Below, in pieces: positions 33,786-43,607 of a stretch of 64,000 nt of DNA. The position numbers were made by a program, and so were the translations under genes. A model generated the notes under the pieces. It was not told the origin of the DNA, did not search any database, and worked only from the letters and a program-made list of their open reading frames with translations. This stretch comes from Gammaproteobacteria bacterium (GTDB taxonomy: Bacteria; Pseudomonadota; Gammaproteobacteria; Steroidobacterales; Steroidobacteraceae): NCBI GenBank assembly GCA_947452065.1, contig CANGBB010000001.1:62001-126000 (forward strand). Reading direction: 5' to 3'. Each line of letters opens with the position of its first letter. The stretch's first letter is position 1.

Positions 33786-34717
33786 TGGCCGGTGCAGTAG
33801 AGACTGCGCGCGCGCAGCTGTATGCCTCGGTCGGGCGCCGCAAGCTCCTAGATCGTCTCTTCGTGTTGCTGGGCATGTGCATCCTGTTTGCGGCATTGCT
33901 GACGTTGGCAGTGCTGTTCCTGAATCTGGTGCATGACGGCGCGGGTCGTTTTGGGTGGGATTTCTTCACCTCATTTCCCTCGCGTATCGCCACTCGCGCC
34001 GGCATCCTCTCTGCCTGGGTCGGTACGTCGCTGGTGATGCTGGTCACGGTAGCTGTGGCGATGCCAATGGGCGTGGCTGCAGCCATCTATCTGGAAGAGT
34101 ACGCGCCGAAGAACTGGGTCACAGCGATCATCGAGATCAACGTCACCAATCTGGCCGGTGTGCCTTCCATCATTTACGGTCTGCTGGCGCTGGGGTTGTT
34201 TGTCTACAAGATGAGCCTTGGCGAGAGCATTGCCACCGCTGGCTTGACGTTGGCACTCCTCATCCTGCCCATTGTCATCGTGGCTACGCGCGAGGCGCTG
34301 CGCGCGGTGCCGCGTTCGATCCGTGAAGCGGCTTATGCGCTGGGCGCCACGCAGTGGGAAGTGACAGCTCACCATGTGCTGCCTTATTCCACCGGTGGCA
34401 TTCTCACCGGCATGATCATCGGTCTGTCGCGTGCCATCGGTGAAACGGCACCGATCATCACGATCGGCGCGCTGGCATTCATCGCCTTCCTGCCAACGCC
34501 GCCGTTGAGCGGTGATTTCCCCTACGTCAATTTCACCTGGCTCAGCGATTCGTTCACGGTGATGCCGATCCAGATGTTCAACTGGGTTTCACGTCCCGAT
34601 CCCGCTTTCCAGGTCAATGCCGCAGCGGCCGGAGCCATATTGCTCGGTATGACGCTGCTCATGAACGGCGTGGCCATCTACGTGCGCTACCGCTTCCGCA
34701 AGAAGATCAACTGGTGA
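33785..34717 (+). CDS. pstA: PstA, phosphate ABC transporter permease
   Basis: 310 aa, six membrane helices, partner of PstC. N-terminal helix LFVLLGMCILFAALLTLAVLF, a periplasmic segment, then the core with IEINVTNLAGVPSIIYGLLAL and the EAA loop IREAAYALGATQWEVTAHHVLP that docks PstB. The start shares one base with the pstC stop (TGATG). pstB follows after three bases. Confidence 0.95.
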   Translation: MAGAVETARAQLYASVGRRKLLDRLFVLLGMCILFAALLTLAVLFLNLVHDGAGRFGWDFFTSFPSRIATRAGILSAWVGTSLVMLVTVAVAMPMGVAAAIYLEEYAPKNWVTAIIEINVTNLAGVPSIIYGLLALGLFVYKMSLGESIATAGLTLALLILPIVIVATREALRAVPRSIREAAYALGATQWEVTAHHVLPYSTGGILTGMIIGLSRAIGETAPIITIGALAFIAFLPTPPLSGDFPYVNFTWLSDSFTVMPIQMFNWVSRPDPAFQVNAAAAGAILLGMTLLMNGVAIYVRYRFRKKINW

Positions 34718-34720
34718 ACC

Positions 34721-35617
34721 ATGGATAATCCGGCGATGACGAGCGAGCGGCCCCTGAAGATCGGGCCTGAAGCGGGCGAAGCGGAGGACCGGGCCGTTCA
34801 GATGGGCGCGGTGCATCTGTCCGGTGATGAGGCGCGGCGCAATGCGGCGGCTGCGGCGCCGATTAAGGCACGGGCCACGAACCTCGACTTCTATTACGGC
34901 AACTTCCAAGCGCTTAAGTCGATCAACATCGACATCCGCGAGAAGCAGGTCACCGCGCTCATCGGTCCTTCCGGTTGCGGCAAGAGCACCTTCTTGCGGT
35001 GCTTTAATCGTATGCACGATCTGACGCCCGGCACGCGCTACGAGGGCAGCATCACGCTCTTCCCTGATGACACCAACCTGGTGGCACGCAACGTCGATCC
35101 GATTGAGGTTCGCATGCGTATCGGCATGGTGTTTCAGAAGCCGAATCCGTTCCCCAAGTCGATCTTTGAGAACGTGGCCTATGGACTGCGGGTCAGTGGG
35201 CGCCGTTCGCGTGTCGGTATCGCCGAGGAAGTGGAAAAGGCACTGCGTCATGCGGCCCTGTGGGACGAAGTGAAGGACCGGCTGGACAGTTCCGGCCTGT
35301 CGCTTTCGGGTGGTCAGCAGCAGCGTCTGTGCATTGCCCGCGCGCTGGCGACGCGACCGGAGATCTTGCTGTTCGATGAGCCAACTTCGGCGCTGGATCC
35401 CATCGCCACGGCGCGCATCGAAGAACTGATTGCAACGCTGCGTGATGAGGTGACGGTGATCATCGTCACACACAACATGCAGCAGGCGGCGCGCGTCTCT
35501 GATTACACCGCCTTCATGTATCTGGGTGAGTTGGTTGAATTCGATGCCACCAGCCGTATTTTCACCAACCCCGGTAAGAAGGCGACCGAGGACTACATCA
35601 CCGGTCGTTACGGCTGA
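34721..35617 (+). CDS. pstB: PstB, phosphate ABC transporter ATPase
   Basis: 298 aa. Walker [10 protein letters not shown] (82-90), Q-loop [11 protein letters not shown], signature LSGGQQQR, Walker [15 protein letters not shown]-loop IIVTHNM; all intact. The N-terminus is about 40 residues longer than E. coli PstB (257 aa) and is Glu/Ala-rich; in-frame ATGs at residues 6 and 28 could shorten it. Last gene of the pho-pst run; phoU, often last in enterics, lies earlier here in two copies. Confidence 0.95.
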   Translation: MDNPAMTSERPLKIGPEAGEAEDRAVQMGAVHLSGDEARRNAAAAAPIKARATNLDFYYGNFQALKSINIDIREKQVTALIGPSGCGKSTFLRCFNRMHDLTPGTRYEGSITLFPDDTNLVARNVDPIEVRMRIGMVFQKPNPFPKSIFENVAYGLRVSGRRSRVGIAEEVEKALRHAALWDEVKDRLDSSGLSLSGGQQQRLCIARALATRPEILLFDEPTSALDPIATARIEELIATLRDEVTVIIVTHNMQQAARVSDYTAFMYLGELVEFDATSRIFTNPGKKATEDYITGRYG

Positions 35618-35625
35618 GTGGCCCG

Positions 35626-35645
35626 CCGGCGCGGTGGCGCGCCGG
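35626..35645 (+). terminator. Hairpin downstream of pstB
   Basis: CCGGCGCG-gtgg-CGCGCCGG, perfect 8-base stem with a tetraloop, 8 bases after the pstB stop. Very stable but without a T-tract, so probably a Rho-assisted or 3'-protecting terminator of the pst operon. The rest of the gap to 35757 holds no gene. Confidence 0.5.
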
Positions 35646-35756
35646 ACCGGCAATCCGTCCCGCAGGTGTGATCGGTCCTTCAGCGTGCGTTAATCAAGCA
35701 CGCCGCGCGGAAAGTGCGTAAAAGGGGGACCCTCAAGATTCCCGGAGCACCGCGCC

Positions 35757-37421
35757 TTGGTCAATCCTGCCGTTACATTCGCCGATCTGGCCCTGTCCGA
35801 CCCAGTCCTGCAGGCGCTCACCGCTGTCGGTTATGAGTCACCTACACCCGTGCAGGCGGCCACCATTCCGGCGTTGCTGGCGGGTCGTGATGTGCTGGGT
35901 CAGGCGCAGACGGGCACCGGCAAGACAGCGGCCTTTGCATTGCCCATCCTCTCGCGCCTCGATCTGAAGCAGCGTGACCCGCAGGCTCTCGTCCTCGTGC
36001 CCACGCGCGAACTGGCCATTCAGGTGGCCGAAGCGTTCCAGAAATACGCCGCCAGCATGCCAGGATTCCATGTGCTGCCGGTCTATGGCGGCCAGAGCTA
36101 CGGGCCACAACTCGCGGCGCTCAAGCGCGGCGCCCATGTCATCGTCGGCACGCCCGGTCGAGTGATCGATCATCTGGAACGTGGTGCACTGACGCTGGCT
36201 GGTGTGCGTTTCGTCGTGCTGGATGAGGCCGATGAGATGCTGGCAATGGGCTTCGTCGATGCCATGGAAGCCATCCTCGGGCAGGTGCCGCAGGAGCGGC
36301 AGGTAGCGCTCTTCTCCGCGACGATGGCACCGGCGATTCACAAGATCACTCGGCGTCATTTGCGTGACCCGCTGGAAATCGCCATCCGCGGCAAGACCAG
36401 CACCGCAGCCAACATCCGCCAGCGCTACTGGTTGGTCAGTGGCATGCACAAGCTCGACGCGCTGACGCGCATCCTCGAGGTGGTGACCTTCGATGCCATG
36501 CTGGTATTCGCCCGCACGAAACTGGTCACTACTGAACTGGCGGAGCGTCTCGGTGCCCGCGGTTTTGCGGTGGCTGCGCTCAATGGCGACATGCAGCAGG
36601 CTGAACGCGAGCGTGCGGTGGCACAGCTCAAGGCGGGGCGGATCGACATCCTCGTGGCCACCGATGTGGCGGCGCGCGGTCTCGACGTCGAACGCATCAG
36701 TCATGTTGTGAATTACGACGTGCCTTACGACACCGAATCCTACATCCATCGCATCGGGCGTACGGGGCGCGCCGGCCGCAGCGGTGAGGCAATCCTTTTC
36801 ATCGCTCCACGCGAGCGCAACATGCTGCGGCTGATCGAGCGTGCGACGCGGCAGCCGCTCGAGCAGATGGATCTGCCGACCATCGCGGATGTGAATGCCA
36901 CGCGAGTCAAAAAATTCAAGGCGCGGGTCATGTCGACCCTAGAAGCGGGCCCCGCGGATATCTACCGCGGCATCGTCGAGGAGCTGCATCAGGAGACCGG
37001 AGCGCCGGTGGAAGAATTGGCGGCAGCTTTGGCGTCGCTGGCGCAGGGCAAGGTGCCGCTGTTGCTGGGCGCACGTGATGAGTCGCGCGCCGCAGCACCG
37101 CAGGAGGCGCCAGAGCGACGCCCCGTGCCTCGCCCGGCGGGTCGCTTCGGGCCGCAGGATACCTACCGATTGGAGGTGGGCAGTGAACATGGTGTGCAGC
37201 CCGGTCACATCGTTGGTGCCATCGCCAACGAGGCGGGGCTGGATGGTCAGGAAATCAATGGCGTGAAAGTCCGCGCCGATCACACTCTGGTGCGCCTGCC
37301 CGCGGGTATGCCGCAGGAAGTTCTGCAGAGGCTGGCACGGGTGAAAGTGCGCGGTCGTCCGCTGGCCATCCAGTTGCTGGGAGCAAGACCGAAGAAGCAC
37401 CGCAAGGGCCAAGGGCGCTAA
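35757..37421 (+). CDS. deaD: DeaD/CsdA-like DEAD-box RNA helicase
   Basis: 554 aa. Helicase core: Q-motif region FADLALSDPVLQALTAVGYESPTPVQ, motif I AQTGTGKT (50-57), PTRELA, TPGR, DEAD (VVLDEADEML), SAT, ARGLDV and HRIGRTGRAGR. A C-terminal DbpA-type RNA-binding domain (about 470-545, TYRLEVGSEHGVQPGHIVGAI) and a basic tail (RPKKHRKGQGR) follow. It unwinds rRNA or mRNA structure during ribosome assembly and cold adaptation. TTG start with CGGAG ten bases upstream. Confidence 0.92.
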   Translation: MVNPAVTFADLALSDPVLQALTAVGYESPTPVQAATIPALLAGRDVLGQAQTGTGKTAAFALPILSRLDLKQRDPQALVLVPTRELAIQVAEAFQKYAASMPGFHVLPVYGGQSYGPQLAALKRGAHVIVGTPGRVIDHLERGALTLAGVRFVVLDEADEMLAMGFVDAMEAILGQVPQERQVALFSATMAPAIHKITRRHLRDPLEIAIRGKTSTAANIRQRYWLVSGMHKLDALTRILEVVTFDAMLVFARTKLVTTELAERLGARGFAVAALNGDMQQAERERAVAQLKAGRIDILVATDVAARGLDVERISHVVNYDVPYDTESYIHRIGRTGRAGRSGEAILFIAPRERNMLRLIERATRQPLEQMDLPTIADVNATRVKKFKARVMSTLEAGPADIYRGIVEELHQETGAPVEELAAALASLAQGKVPLLLGARDESRAAAPQEAPERRPVPRPAGRFGPQDTYRLEVGSEHGVQPGHIVGAIANEAGLDGQEINGVKVRADHTLVRLPAGMPQEVLQRLARVKVRGRPLAIQLLGARPKKHRKGQGR

Positions 37422-37445
37422 ACCCGCCAAAACGGCCCGTGCTGG

Positions 37446-37465
37446 CTTTGCCGGCCGAGGCAAAG
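37446..37465 (+). other. Hairpin between deaD and the MFS gene
   Basis: CTTTGCC-ggccga-GGCAAAG, perfect 7-base stem, ending 12 bases before the MFS ATG. It could be a weak terminator for deaD or a structure affecting translation of the next gene. No T-tract. Confidence 0.3.
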
Positions 37466-37477
37466 CACAATGTGGGA

Positions 37478-38812
37478 ATGAAGTTCCCAAACCTGCTTGC
37501 CACGCGCAACGGTCGACTGGCGACTTTCTTCCTGCTGTACATCACAGAGGGGATCCCGCTCGGGTTTGCTGCGACCGCGCTCGCGACGCAGATGCGGCGC
37601 CAAGGCGTCAGTGCCGGCGCCATCGGTGCATTCACCGCTGCAATCTATCTGCCCTGGGCATTCAAGTGGGCCATGGGCCCAATCGTCGATGTCATCGCCT
37701 CGGACCGCTTCGGCCGCCGGCGCATCTGGATCCTGCTTATGCAGCTCGGGATGGTTGCTTCGTTGTTCACGCTGCAGTCTGCGGGTCTCAGCGCGGATGT
37801 TGGGCTGCTGACAACACTGATCATCATTCACAATGTTTTTGCTGCGACTCAGGACATCGCCATCGATGCACTCGCGGTGGGTACGCTGAAGGAAAGCGAG
37901 CGTGGCCTGGCCGGCGGACTGACTTTTGCGGGGGCCTATCTTGGCCAGGCGATTGGTGGTTCGGGTGCACTGTATCTCGTGCAGTACATCGGCTTCAGCA
38001 ACACGTATTACTTTGTCGCTGCGACCATCCTGACTGTCACCGTGCTGGTCGTGCTGCCGCTGCAGGAGCCTTTGATGGAGCGTGCCACAGCGGCTGGCTC
38101 GGGCCTGGCGCGTATTGGTGCCGAGATCGGTCAGTTCATGCGTGATGTCTGGGGTGCCTTTACCTCATCACGCGCTTCGCTGATCGGACTGTTCTTTGCG
38201 GTGCTGCCAGCCGGCGCGATGGCGCTGGGTCTGGCGCTCGTCAACACGCTCGCGGTGGATCTCGGCTTTGATGACGCGCGAGTCGCGGCGCTGAATCTCT
38301 GGACCACGGTGTCTGCGGCCGCTGGCTGTGTGATCGGCGGCTGGCTGTCTGACCGACTCGGTCGGCGGCGCGCCTTGACCTTGTTCATCATCAGCATGTC
38401 GCCGATCACGCTGTGGCTGGCCTGGGCCTTGTGGCAGGCAGGCTGGGTCATGCCGGTGGACGAATCGTTGCGTGCCCGCATGGTGGTTCCGGCCGCCTTG
38501 ATCAGCGTTTTCTGGCTTACCTCGCTGCTGTATTCCTTTGCCAATGGCCTGATGTATGGCGCGCGCGCAGCGTTGTACATGGATGTCTCCAATCCGCGCG
38601 TCGCGGCCACGCAGTTCACGGCCTACATGGCCTTGCTGAATCTTGGTATCGCTTACTCAGCCAAGTGGCAGGGCTGGGCGGTAGACCGCTACGGCTATCC
38701 GCTGACGTTGCTGGCCGATTCGATCATCGGCCTGGTGTGTCTTGTATTTCTGTCGGCGATGGGACCGATCACGGCGCACAGAACGGCCGTCCCCGCACCC
38801 AAGACAGATTGA
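37478..38812 (+). CDS. AmpG-like MFS permease
   Basis: 444 aa with about 12 membrane helices. Typical MFS loops appear as DRFGRRRIWIL after helix 2-3 and DRLGRRRALTL in the second half. FAATQDIAIDALAVGTLKESERG in helix 4-5 and FANGLMYGARAALYMDVSNPRVAATQFTAY fit the AmpG/acetyl-CoA-transporter branch. AmpG imports anhydro-muropeptides for cell-wall recycling; the substrate here is not proven. Start at ATG 37478 (MKFPNLLATRNG). It converges with dapD. Confidence 0.78.
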   Translation: MKFPNLLATRNGRLATFFLLYITEGIPLGFAATALATQMRRQGVSAGAIGAFTAAIYLPWAFKWAMGPIVDVIASDRFGRRRIWILLMQLGMVASLFTLQSAGLSADVGLLTTLIIIHNVFAATQDIAIDALAVGTLKESERGLAGGLTFAGAYLGQAIGGSGALYLVQYIGFSNTYYFVAATILTVTVLVVLPLQEPLMERATAAGSGLARIGAEIGQFMRDVWGAFTSSRASLIGLFFAVLPAGAMALGLALVNTLAVDLGFDDARVAALNLWTTVSAAAGCVIGGWLSDRLGRRRALTLFIISMSPITLWLAWALWQAGWVMPVDESLRARMVVPAALISVFWLTSLLYSFANGLMYGARAALYMDVSNPRVAATQFTAYMALLNLGIAYSAKWQGWAVDRYGYPLTLLADSIIGLVCLVFLSAMGPITAHRTAVPAPKTD

Positions 38813-38816
38813 AAAG

Positions 38817-38837
38817 CTGAGCGTCGCGCGCGCTCAG
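38817..38837 (-). terminator. Intrinsic terminator of the map-glnD-dapC-dapD operon
   Basis: On the minus strand the stem CTGAGCG-cgcgcga-CGCTCAG is followed directly by CTTTTC. It covers the dapD stop and lies in the 21-base gap between convergent genes, so it may also act weakly on the MFS transcript. Confidence 0.6.
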
Positions 38838-39664
38838 TCCGTCATTCGCAACAGTTCATTCAGCGATGTCTTGGCGCGCGTCTGCGCATCCACGCGCTTG
38901 ACGATGATGGCCGCGTACAGGCTGTGCGTGCCGTCCTTCGACGGCAGCGTGCCCGACACCACCACCGAGCCCGGAGGCACACGGCCCTGCAGGACTTCGC
39001 CGGTGGTGCGGTCGTAGATACGGGTGCTCTGGCCAATGTACACACCCATTGAGATCACCGAACCTTCGCCGACGATCACGCCCTCGACGATCTCCGAGCG
39101 TGCGCCGATGAAACAGTTGTCTTCGATGATGGTCGGGTTGGCCTGCAGCGGTTCGAGCACGCCGCCAAGACCCACGCCGCCGGACAGGTGTACGTTCTTG
39201 CCCACCTGCGCGCAGGAGCCGACCGTGGCCCAGGTGTCCACCATGGTGCCTTCGCCAACGTAGGCGCCGATGTTGACGTAGGAGGGCATCAGGATCGCGT
39301 TTGGTGCGACGAAGGAGCCGCGGCGTACGACGGCATTGGGAACTACGCGCACACCCCCAGCGGCGAAGTCTGCGACGCTGGTGTTTTCATACTTCAGCGG
39401 TACTTTGTCGTAGAAGCGTGTGTAGCCCGCATCCAGCAGCACATTGTCATGGGTGCGGAAATACAGCAGCACGGCTTTCTTCAGCCACTGATTCACGACC
39501 CATTCGCCGGCAAGTTTTTCGGCGACGCGCAGCGTGCCGCTATCCAGCAGCCCGATACTGGTCTCGATCGCTTCCGCGACCTTGGCGGGGACTTTGCCCG
39601 GGCTGATCTGTGCGCGGTCCTCGAAAGCGGCCTCGATGGTCTGCTGTAGCTCGGCGGTGTTCAT
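38834..39664 (-). CDS. dapD: DapD, tetrahydrodipicolinate N-succinyltransferase
   Basis: 276 aa trimeric left-handed beta-helix enzyme that succinylates tetrahydrodipicolinate in the DAP/lysine pathway. The N-terminal helical domain ([18 protein letters not shown]) precedes hexapeptide repeats ([60 protein letters not shown]). It follows dapC by 7 bases in the same operon and supplies DapC with substrate. Confidence 0.96.
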   Translation of the reverse strand: MNTAELQQTIEAAFEDRAQISPGKVPAKVAEAIETSIGLLDSGTLRVAEKLAGEWVVNQWLKKAVLLYFRTHDNVLLDAGYTRFYDKVPLKYENTSVADFAAGGVRVVPNAVVRRGSFVAPNAILMPSYVNIGAYVGEGTMVDTWATVGSCAQVGKNVHLSGGVGLGGVLEPLQANPTIIEDNCFIGARSEIVEGVIVGEGSVISMGVYIGQSTRIYDRTTGEVLQGRVPPGSVVVSGTLPSKDGTHSLYAAIIVKRVDAQTRAKTSLNELLRMTD

Positions 39665-39671
39665 GCTTGGA

Positions 39672-40868
39672 TCAGGTTCCTGAAATGAATTGGCGAATAC
39701 GTTCTGCGGCTACGACACACTCATCTACGCCGGCCACCAGCGAGATGCGTACGCGTCCGCTACCCGGATTGAGGCCGTCATGCTGACGTGCCATGAATGA
39801 GCCGGGCAGGATGGTGAGATTCCGCGCCTCATGTAGACGGCGCGTGAAGGTGGTGTCATCGCCGCCCACGTCGGCCCAGAGATAGAAGGCGCCGTCCGGT
39901 TGCGGGACATTCATCACTGGCTGCAGGATCGGCAGCACGCGGGCGAATTTTTCCTGATAGAGCGCACGGCTTGCGGCGACGTGTGCGTCGTCCTGCCAGG
40001 CCACGGCGCTGGCCAGTTGCGTGGGCACCGGCATCGCGCAGCCGTGATAGGTGCGGTATTGCAGATAGGGACGGAGCAAAGCCGGATCACCGGCCACGAA
40101 GCCTGAGCGGAGGCCGGGCACACTGGAACGCTTGGACAGGCTATGAAATACCACGCAGCGTTCGAAACGCTGGCGTCCCGTTTCCCAAGCGGCGCGCAGC
40201 AGACTCGGCGGCGGACGTGATTCGTCTAGATACAGTTCCGCGTAACACTCGTCACCGGCGATCAGGAAGTCATGCTTCTCGGCCAGGTGCAATGCGTGTC
40301 GCAGGTAATCCAGGGACATCACCGCGCCCGTGGGATTGCCCGGCGAGCACAGGAAGAGCAGCTGCACACGATCCCAGATCGCCGACGGTACCGCGTCCAG
40401 ATCCGGCAGGAAACGCGTCGCGGCAGTGGTGTTGAGGTAATAGGGCTCGGCGCCGGCCAGCAAGGCAGCCCCTTCATAAATCTGGTAGCCGGGATTGGGC
40501 ATGGCCACCAGCGCCCCGGGCTTGCGTGTGACGCAAGCTTGGACGAAGGAAAACAGCGCCTCGCGAGTGCCATTGACCGGCAGCACCATGGTGTCGGGAT
40601 CGACGCTGGCTCCAACTGGCAGGTAGCGGCGCGCAAGCATGGCCGCGATCGCTTCGCGCAGCACCGGCAGGCCCTTGGTGGCCGGATAGCTGCCCAGTTC
40701 GTGAAGGTTTGCGGCCAGCGCATCGAGCACCAGTCGTGGCGGTGCATGACGCGGTTCGCCGATCGACATGCCGATGTGCGCGAGCGAGGCGGGCGGCGTG
40801 CTGCCCTTGAGCAGCGTTGCCAGACGCTCGAAAGGATAGGCTTGCAGTCGCTGCAGATCAGGGTTCAT
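39672..40868 (-). CDS. dapC: DapC, N-succinyl-diaminopimelate aminotransferase
   Basis: 398 aa fold-type I PLP aminotransferase. Landmarks: the N-terminal [16 protein letters not shown] typical of Dap[14 protein letters not shown] (cofactor phosphate region), [18 protein letters not shown], the Schiff-base Lys in [16 protein letters not shown], and RISLVAG near the C-terminus. It makes succinyl-amino-ketopimelate's amino product between DapD and DapE. Located between glnD and dapD, as in many Gamma- and Betaproteobacteria. Confidence 0.93.
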   Translation of the reverse strand: MNPDLQRLQAYPFERLATLLKGSTPPASLAHIGMSIGEPRHAPPRLVLDALAANLHELGSYPATKGLPVLREAIAAMLARRYLPVGASVDPDTMVLPVNGTREALFSFVQACVTRKPGALVAMPNPGYQIYEGAALLAGAEPYYLNTTAATRFLPDLDAVPSAIWDRVQLLFLCSPGNPTGAVMSLDYLRHALHLAEKHDFLIAGDECYAELYLDESRPPPSLLRAAWETGRQRFERCVVFHSLSKRSSVPGLRSGFVAGDPALLRPYLQYRTYHGCAMPVPTQLASAVAWQDDAHVAASRALYQEKFARVLPILQPVMNVPQPDGAFYLWADVGGDDTTFTRRLHEARNLTILPGSFMARQHDGLNPGSGRVRISLVAGVDECVVAAERIRQFISGT

Positions 40869-40901
40869 GCGAATACGGGCATTGCAGTGAACCGTGCTTC
40901 A

Positions 40902-43607
40902 TCACGCTGCGGCACGCGGTGCGCCCAGCGTCTCAGCCAGGCGGATGCGTAGCCTTTCGGCGGCGGCTGCATCCAGTGGTTGCAGCGCACGATCGGTGAT
41001 GTAGAACACGTCTTCGGCGCGCTCACCGAAGGTGCCGATCTTCGCGGCCTGCAACTCCACACGCTCTTCCCACAGCACCTTGCCAATGTCGCAGAGCAGA
41101 CCCGGGCGGTCACCGGCCACCAGTTCCAGCACTGAGCGGCGATTGCGCTCATCGACGCTGATTGCCACCTGCAGGGCCGTCTTGAAAACGCGCGCCTGAC
41201 GCGAAGCGCGCCGCGACACGGACATCGGGGCATCCTGCGGCTGCTGTAGCGAGGTCCACAGCGCGCGCTCGATTTCTTGCAGCCTTTCGCTGTCGGTGAT
41301 CGGCGTGCCGTCTTCCTCGAGCACATGGTAGGTGTCGAGCGAGAAGCCTTTGTCGAGCGCGGCGATCTGGGCGTCGACGATGTTCAGGCCGAGCTGATCG
41401 AGCACTGCCGTAGCGCGTGCAAAACCGTGTCGGCGGTGTGGGGCGTAGATCATCACCGCGCTGGTGCCGCGCTCGGTCTCGGAGCGCACCGACACCACGG
41501 CTTCATCGGCAATGGCGGCCTTGCTGGCCAGCACTTGGGTGTGCAGCGCGATTTCATCCGGCGCGTAGCGCAGGAAATATTCCGCGCCAAAGCGCTCCCA
41601 AGTCCGGTCGATGGCCTCGCTCGCAACGCCGGCCTCTGCCAGTAGCACGCGCGCGCTGGCCTGGTTTTCCCGCATCAGTTCGTCCGGGTCCACCGGGCTT
41701 TCCAGTCCGCGGCGTAATGCGCGCTTCACCTTCTGGTAGAAGTCATGGAACAGCGAACCCTTCCAGGAATTCCACAGCTTCGGATTCGTGCCGCGTACGT
41801 CCGAGCAGGTCAGGACGTAAAGGTAGTCGAGGTGCGCCTCGTCGCCGACATGCCGCGCAAAGTCGGCGATCACCTGCGGGTCGTTGATGTCCTGCTTTTG
41901 CGCGGTGCTCGACAATGCCAAGTGGTTCTTGACCAGCCACGCCACGATGCGCGCGTCATAGCGTGACATGCCCTGCTCGAGGCAGAACGCTTCGGCATCG
42001 ACGGCACCGAGATCGGAATGATCGCCACCGCGACCCTTGGCGATATCGTGGAAGAGGGCGCCGAGGTAAACGATTTCCTGCTTCGGCAGCTGCTGCATGA
42101 TTTGCGACACCAGCGGCAGCTCATGATCGAACTGCGGTATCGCCAGGCGGCGGGCGTTGCTGACCACGAACAGCGTATGCGCGTCCACGGTATAGGCATG
42201 GAACAGGTCGTATTGCATGCGACCGACGATGCGGCCGAACGCGGGGATATAGCGACCCAGCACGCCATAGTCGTTCATGCGTCGCAGTTCGTGCGTCACG
42301 CCGCGCGGCGCACGCAGAATGTCCATGAACAACCGGTGATGGCGGGGGTTCTGACGGAATTCCTCGTCGATTAGCCACAGGTCGCGGGCCAGGGCGCGGA
42401 TCGTACCGGCGCGCACTCCGCGCAGCTGCTGGTTCTGCTGCAGCAGCACGAAAAGCTCGAGCATTGCTGATGGTGTGCGGCTGAAGACTTCGTCGTCGAC
42501 GATCTCCAGATAGTTGTCGCGGATCTGGAAGCGCGCGTTCAGCGGCTCCGGCGCCGCCTGTGCACCGAGAATGGCCTCGCGGAACAGCTGCAGCAGCATT
42601 TCATTGAGCAGCTTCACGTCGATGACGGTGCGGTAGTAGCGCTGCATCAGCTGTTCGACGGCCAGTGTGTAAGTGGCGTCTTCATAACCGAAGCTCTGCG
42701 CCAGCTTGATCTGGTAGTCGAACAACAGCCGGTCTTCGCGGCGGCCGGTGAGCACATGCAGACCATAGCGAATCTTCCACAGCAGCGACTGCGCCTGCTT
42801 CAGGCGGCGCAATTCGCCCGGCGTGAGGAATCCATGCGTCACCAGTTCGTCGAGTGACTCAGCGCCGAAGTGTCGCTTCGCGACCCAGGCAATCGTCTGG
42901 ATGTCGCGCAGTCCGCCAGGGCCGTTCTTGATGTTGGGCTCGAGGTTGAAGCCGGTGTCGTTGGCCTTGAGGTGCCGCTCCAGCTGCTCACGGACCTTGG
43001 CTTCGAAAAATTCGCGCACTGGCCACACATGCTCCGGTGCCAGTGCATTGCGCATCTCGCGCAGCAGTTCGGACTCGCCGGCCAGATAGCGCGATTCGAT
43101 CAGCGTGGTGATGACGGTGACATCACGCGCGCTTTCTTCAGAGCATTCCTTGACAGTGCGAACGCTGTGGCCGACTTCGATGCCGACATCCCAAAGGAAG
43201 GTGATCAGTGCTGAAATCTCGGCGTGCTCCGCGTCGCTTAGCGCCGCCGGACAGAGCACCATGATGTCCACATCTGACCAGGGATGAAGTTCGCCACGCC
43301 CATAGCCGCCCACAGCGACCAGGCAGAGGCGGTCGGCCAGCGCGCTCGTCAGACGCTGGCGCCAGAGCCCGACCAGCAGCGCATCGAGGAAGGCGGCGCC
43401 AGCGCGCACCAGCGACTCGACGGATTCGTTCTCCACGAAGCGCTGCTGCAGTTCCTCGCGAGCCTGCTGACGGAGTTTGCGACAGTGTTCGATGGTGCCG
43501 TCCGCGGCTAAAACTGCCGGCACGCGCTTGAGCAGCGGCCAGTCCACGGTGGTCCGCGTCCCGTTGCCGTTCTGCTCCGCGGCCAGAGTGTCATCAGCGC
43601 CGCTCAT
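40902..43607 (-). CDS. glnD: GlnD, bifunctional PII uridylyltransferase/uridylyl-removing enzyme
   Basis: 901 aa nitrogen sensor. Nucleotidyltransferase domain with VGGYGRGELHPWSDVDIM, a central helical region (NIKNGPGGLRDIQT is diagnostic), HD hydrolase domain (GALFHDIAKGRGGDHSDLGA), and two C-terminal ACT domains that sense glutamine. It modifies PII (GlnB/GlnK). I chose the ATG at 43607, overlapping the map stop (ATGA); the open frame further upstream is the out-of-frame map sequence and is not coding. Confidence 0.96.
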   Translation of the reverse strand: MSGADDTLAAEQNGNGTRTTVDWPLLKRVPAVLAADGTIEHCRKLRQQAREELQQRFVENESVESLVRAGAAFLDALLVGLWRQRLTSALADRLCLVAVGGYGRGELHPWSDVDIMVLCPAALSDAEHAEISALITFLWDVGIEVGHSVRTVKECSEESARDVTVITTLIESRYLAGESELLREMRNALAPEHVWPVREFFEAKVREQLERHLKANDTGFNLEPNIKNGPGGLRDIQTIAWVAKRHFGAESLDELVTHGFLTPGELRRLKQAQSLLWKIRYGLHVLTGRREDRLLFDYQIKLAQSFGYEDATYTLAVEQLMQRYYRTVIDVKLLNEMLLQLFREAILGAQAAPEPLNARFQIRDNYLEIVDDEVFSRTPSAMLELFVLLQQNQQLRGVRAGTIRALARDLWLIDEEFRQNPRHHRLFMDILRAPRGVTHELRRMNDYGVLGRYIPAFGRIVGRMQYDLFHAYTVDAHTLFVVSNARRLAIPQFDHELPLVSQIMQQLPKQEIVYLGALFHDIAKGRGGDHSDLGAVDAEAFCLEQGMSRYDARIVAWLVKNHLALSSTAQKQDINDPQVIADFARHVGDEAHLDYLYVLTCSDVRGTNPKLWNSWKGSLFHDFYQKVKRALRRGLESPVDPDELMRENQASARVLLAEAGVASEAIDRTWERFGAEYFLRYAPDEIALHTQVLASKAAIADEAVVSVRSETERGTSAVMIYAPHRRHGFARATAVLDQLGLNIVDAQIAALDKGFSLDTYHVLEEDGTPITDSERLQEIERALWTSLQQPQDAPMSVSRRASRQARVFKTALQVAISVDERNRRSVLELVAGDRPGLLCDIGKVLWEERVELQAAKIGTFGERAEDVFYITDRALQPLDAAAAERLRIRLAETLGAPRAAA

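Noticed and set aside
34589-35653. 354-codon minus-strand frame opposite pstA/pstB
   Set aside because: Antisense shadow of conserved ABC transporter genes.
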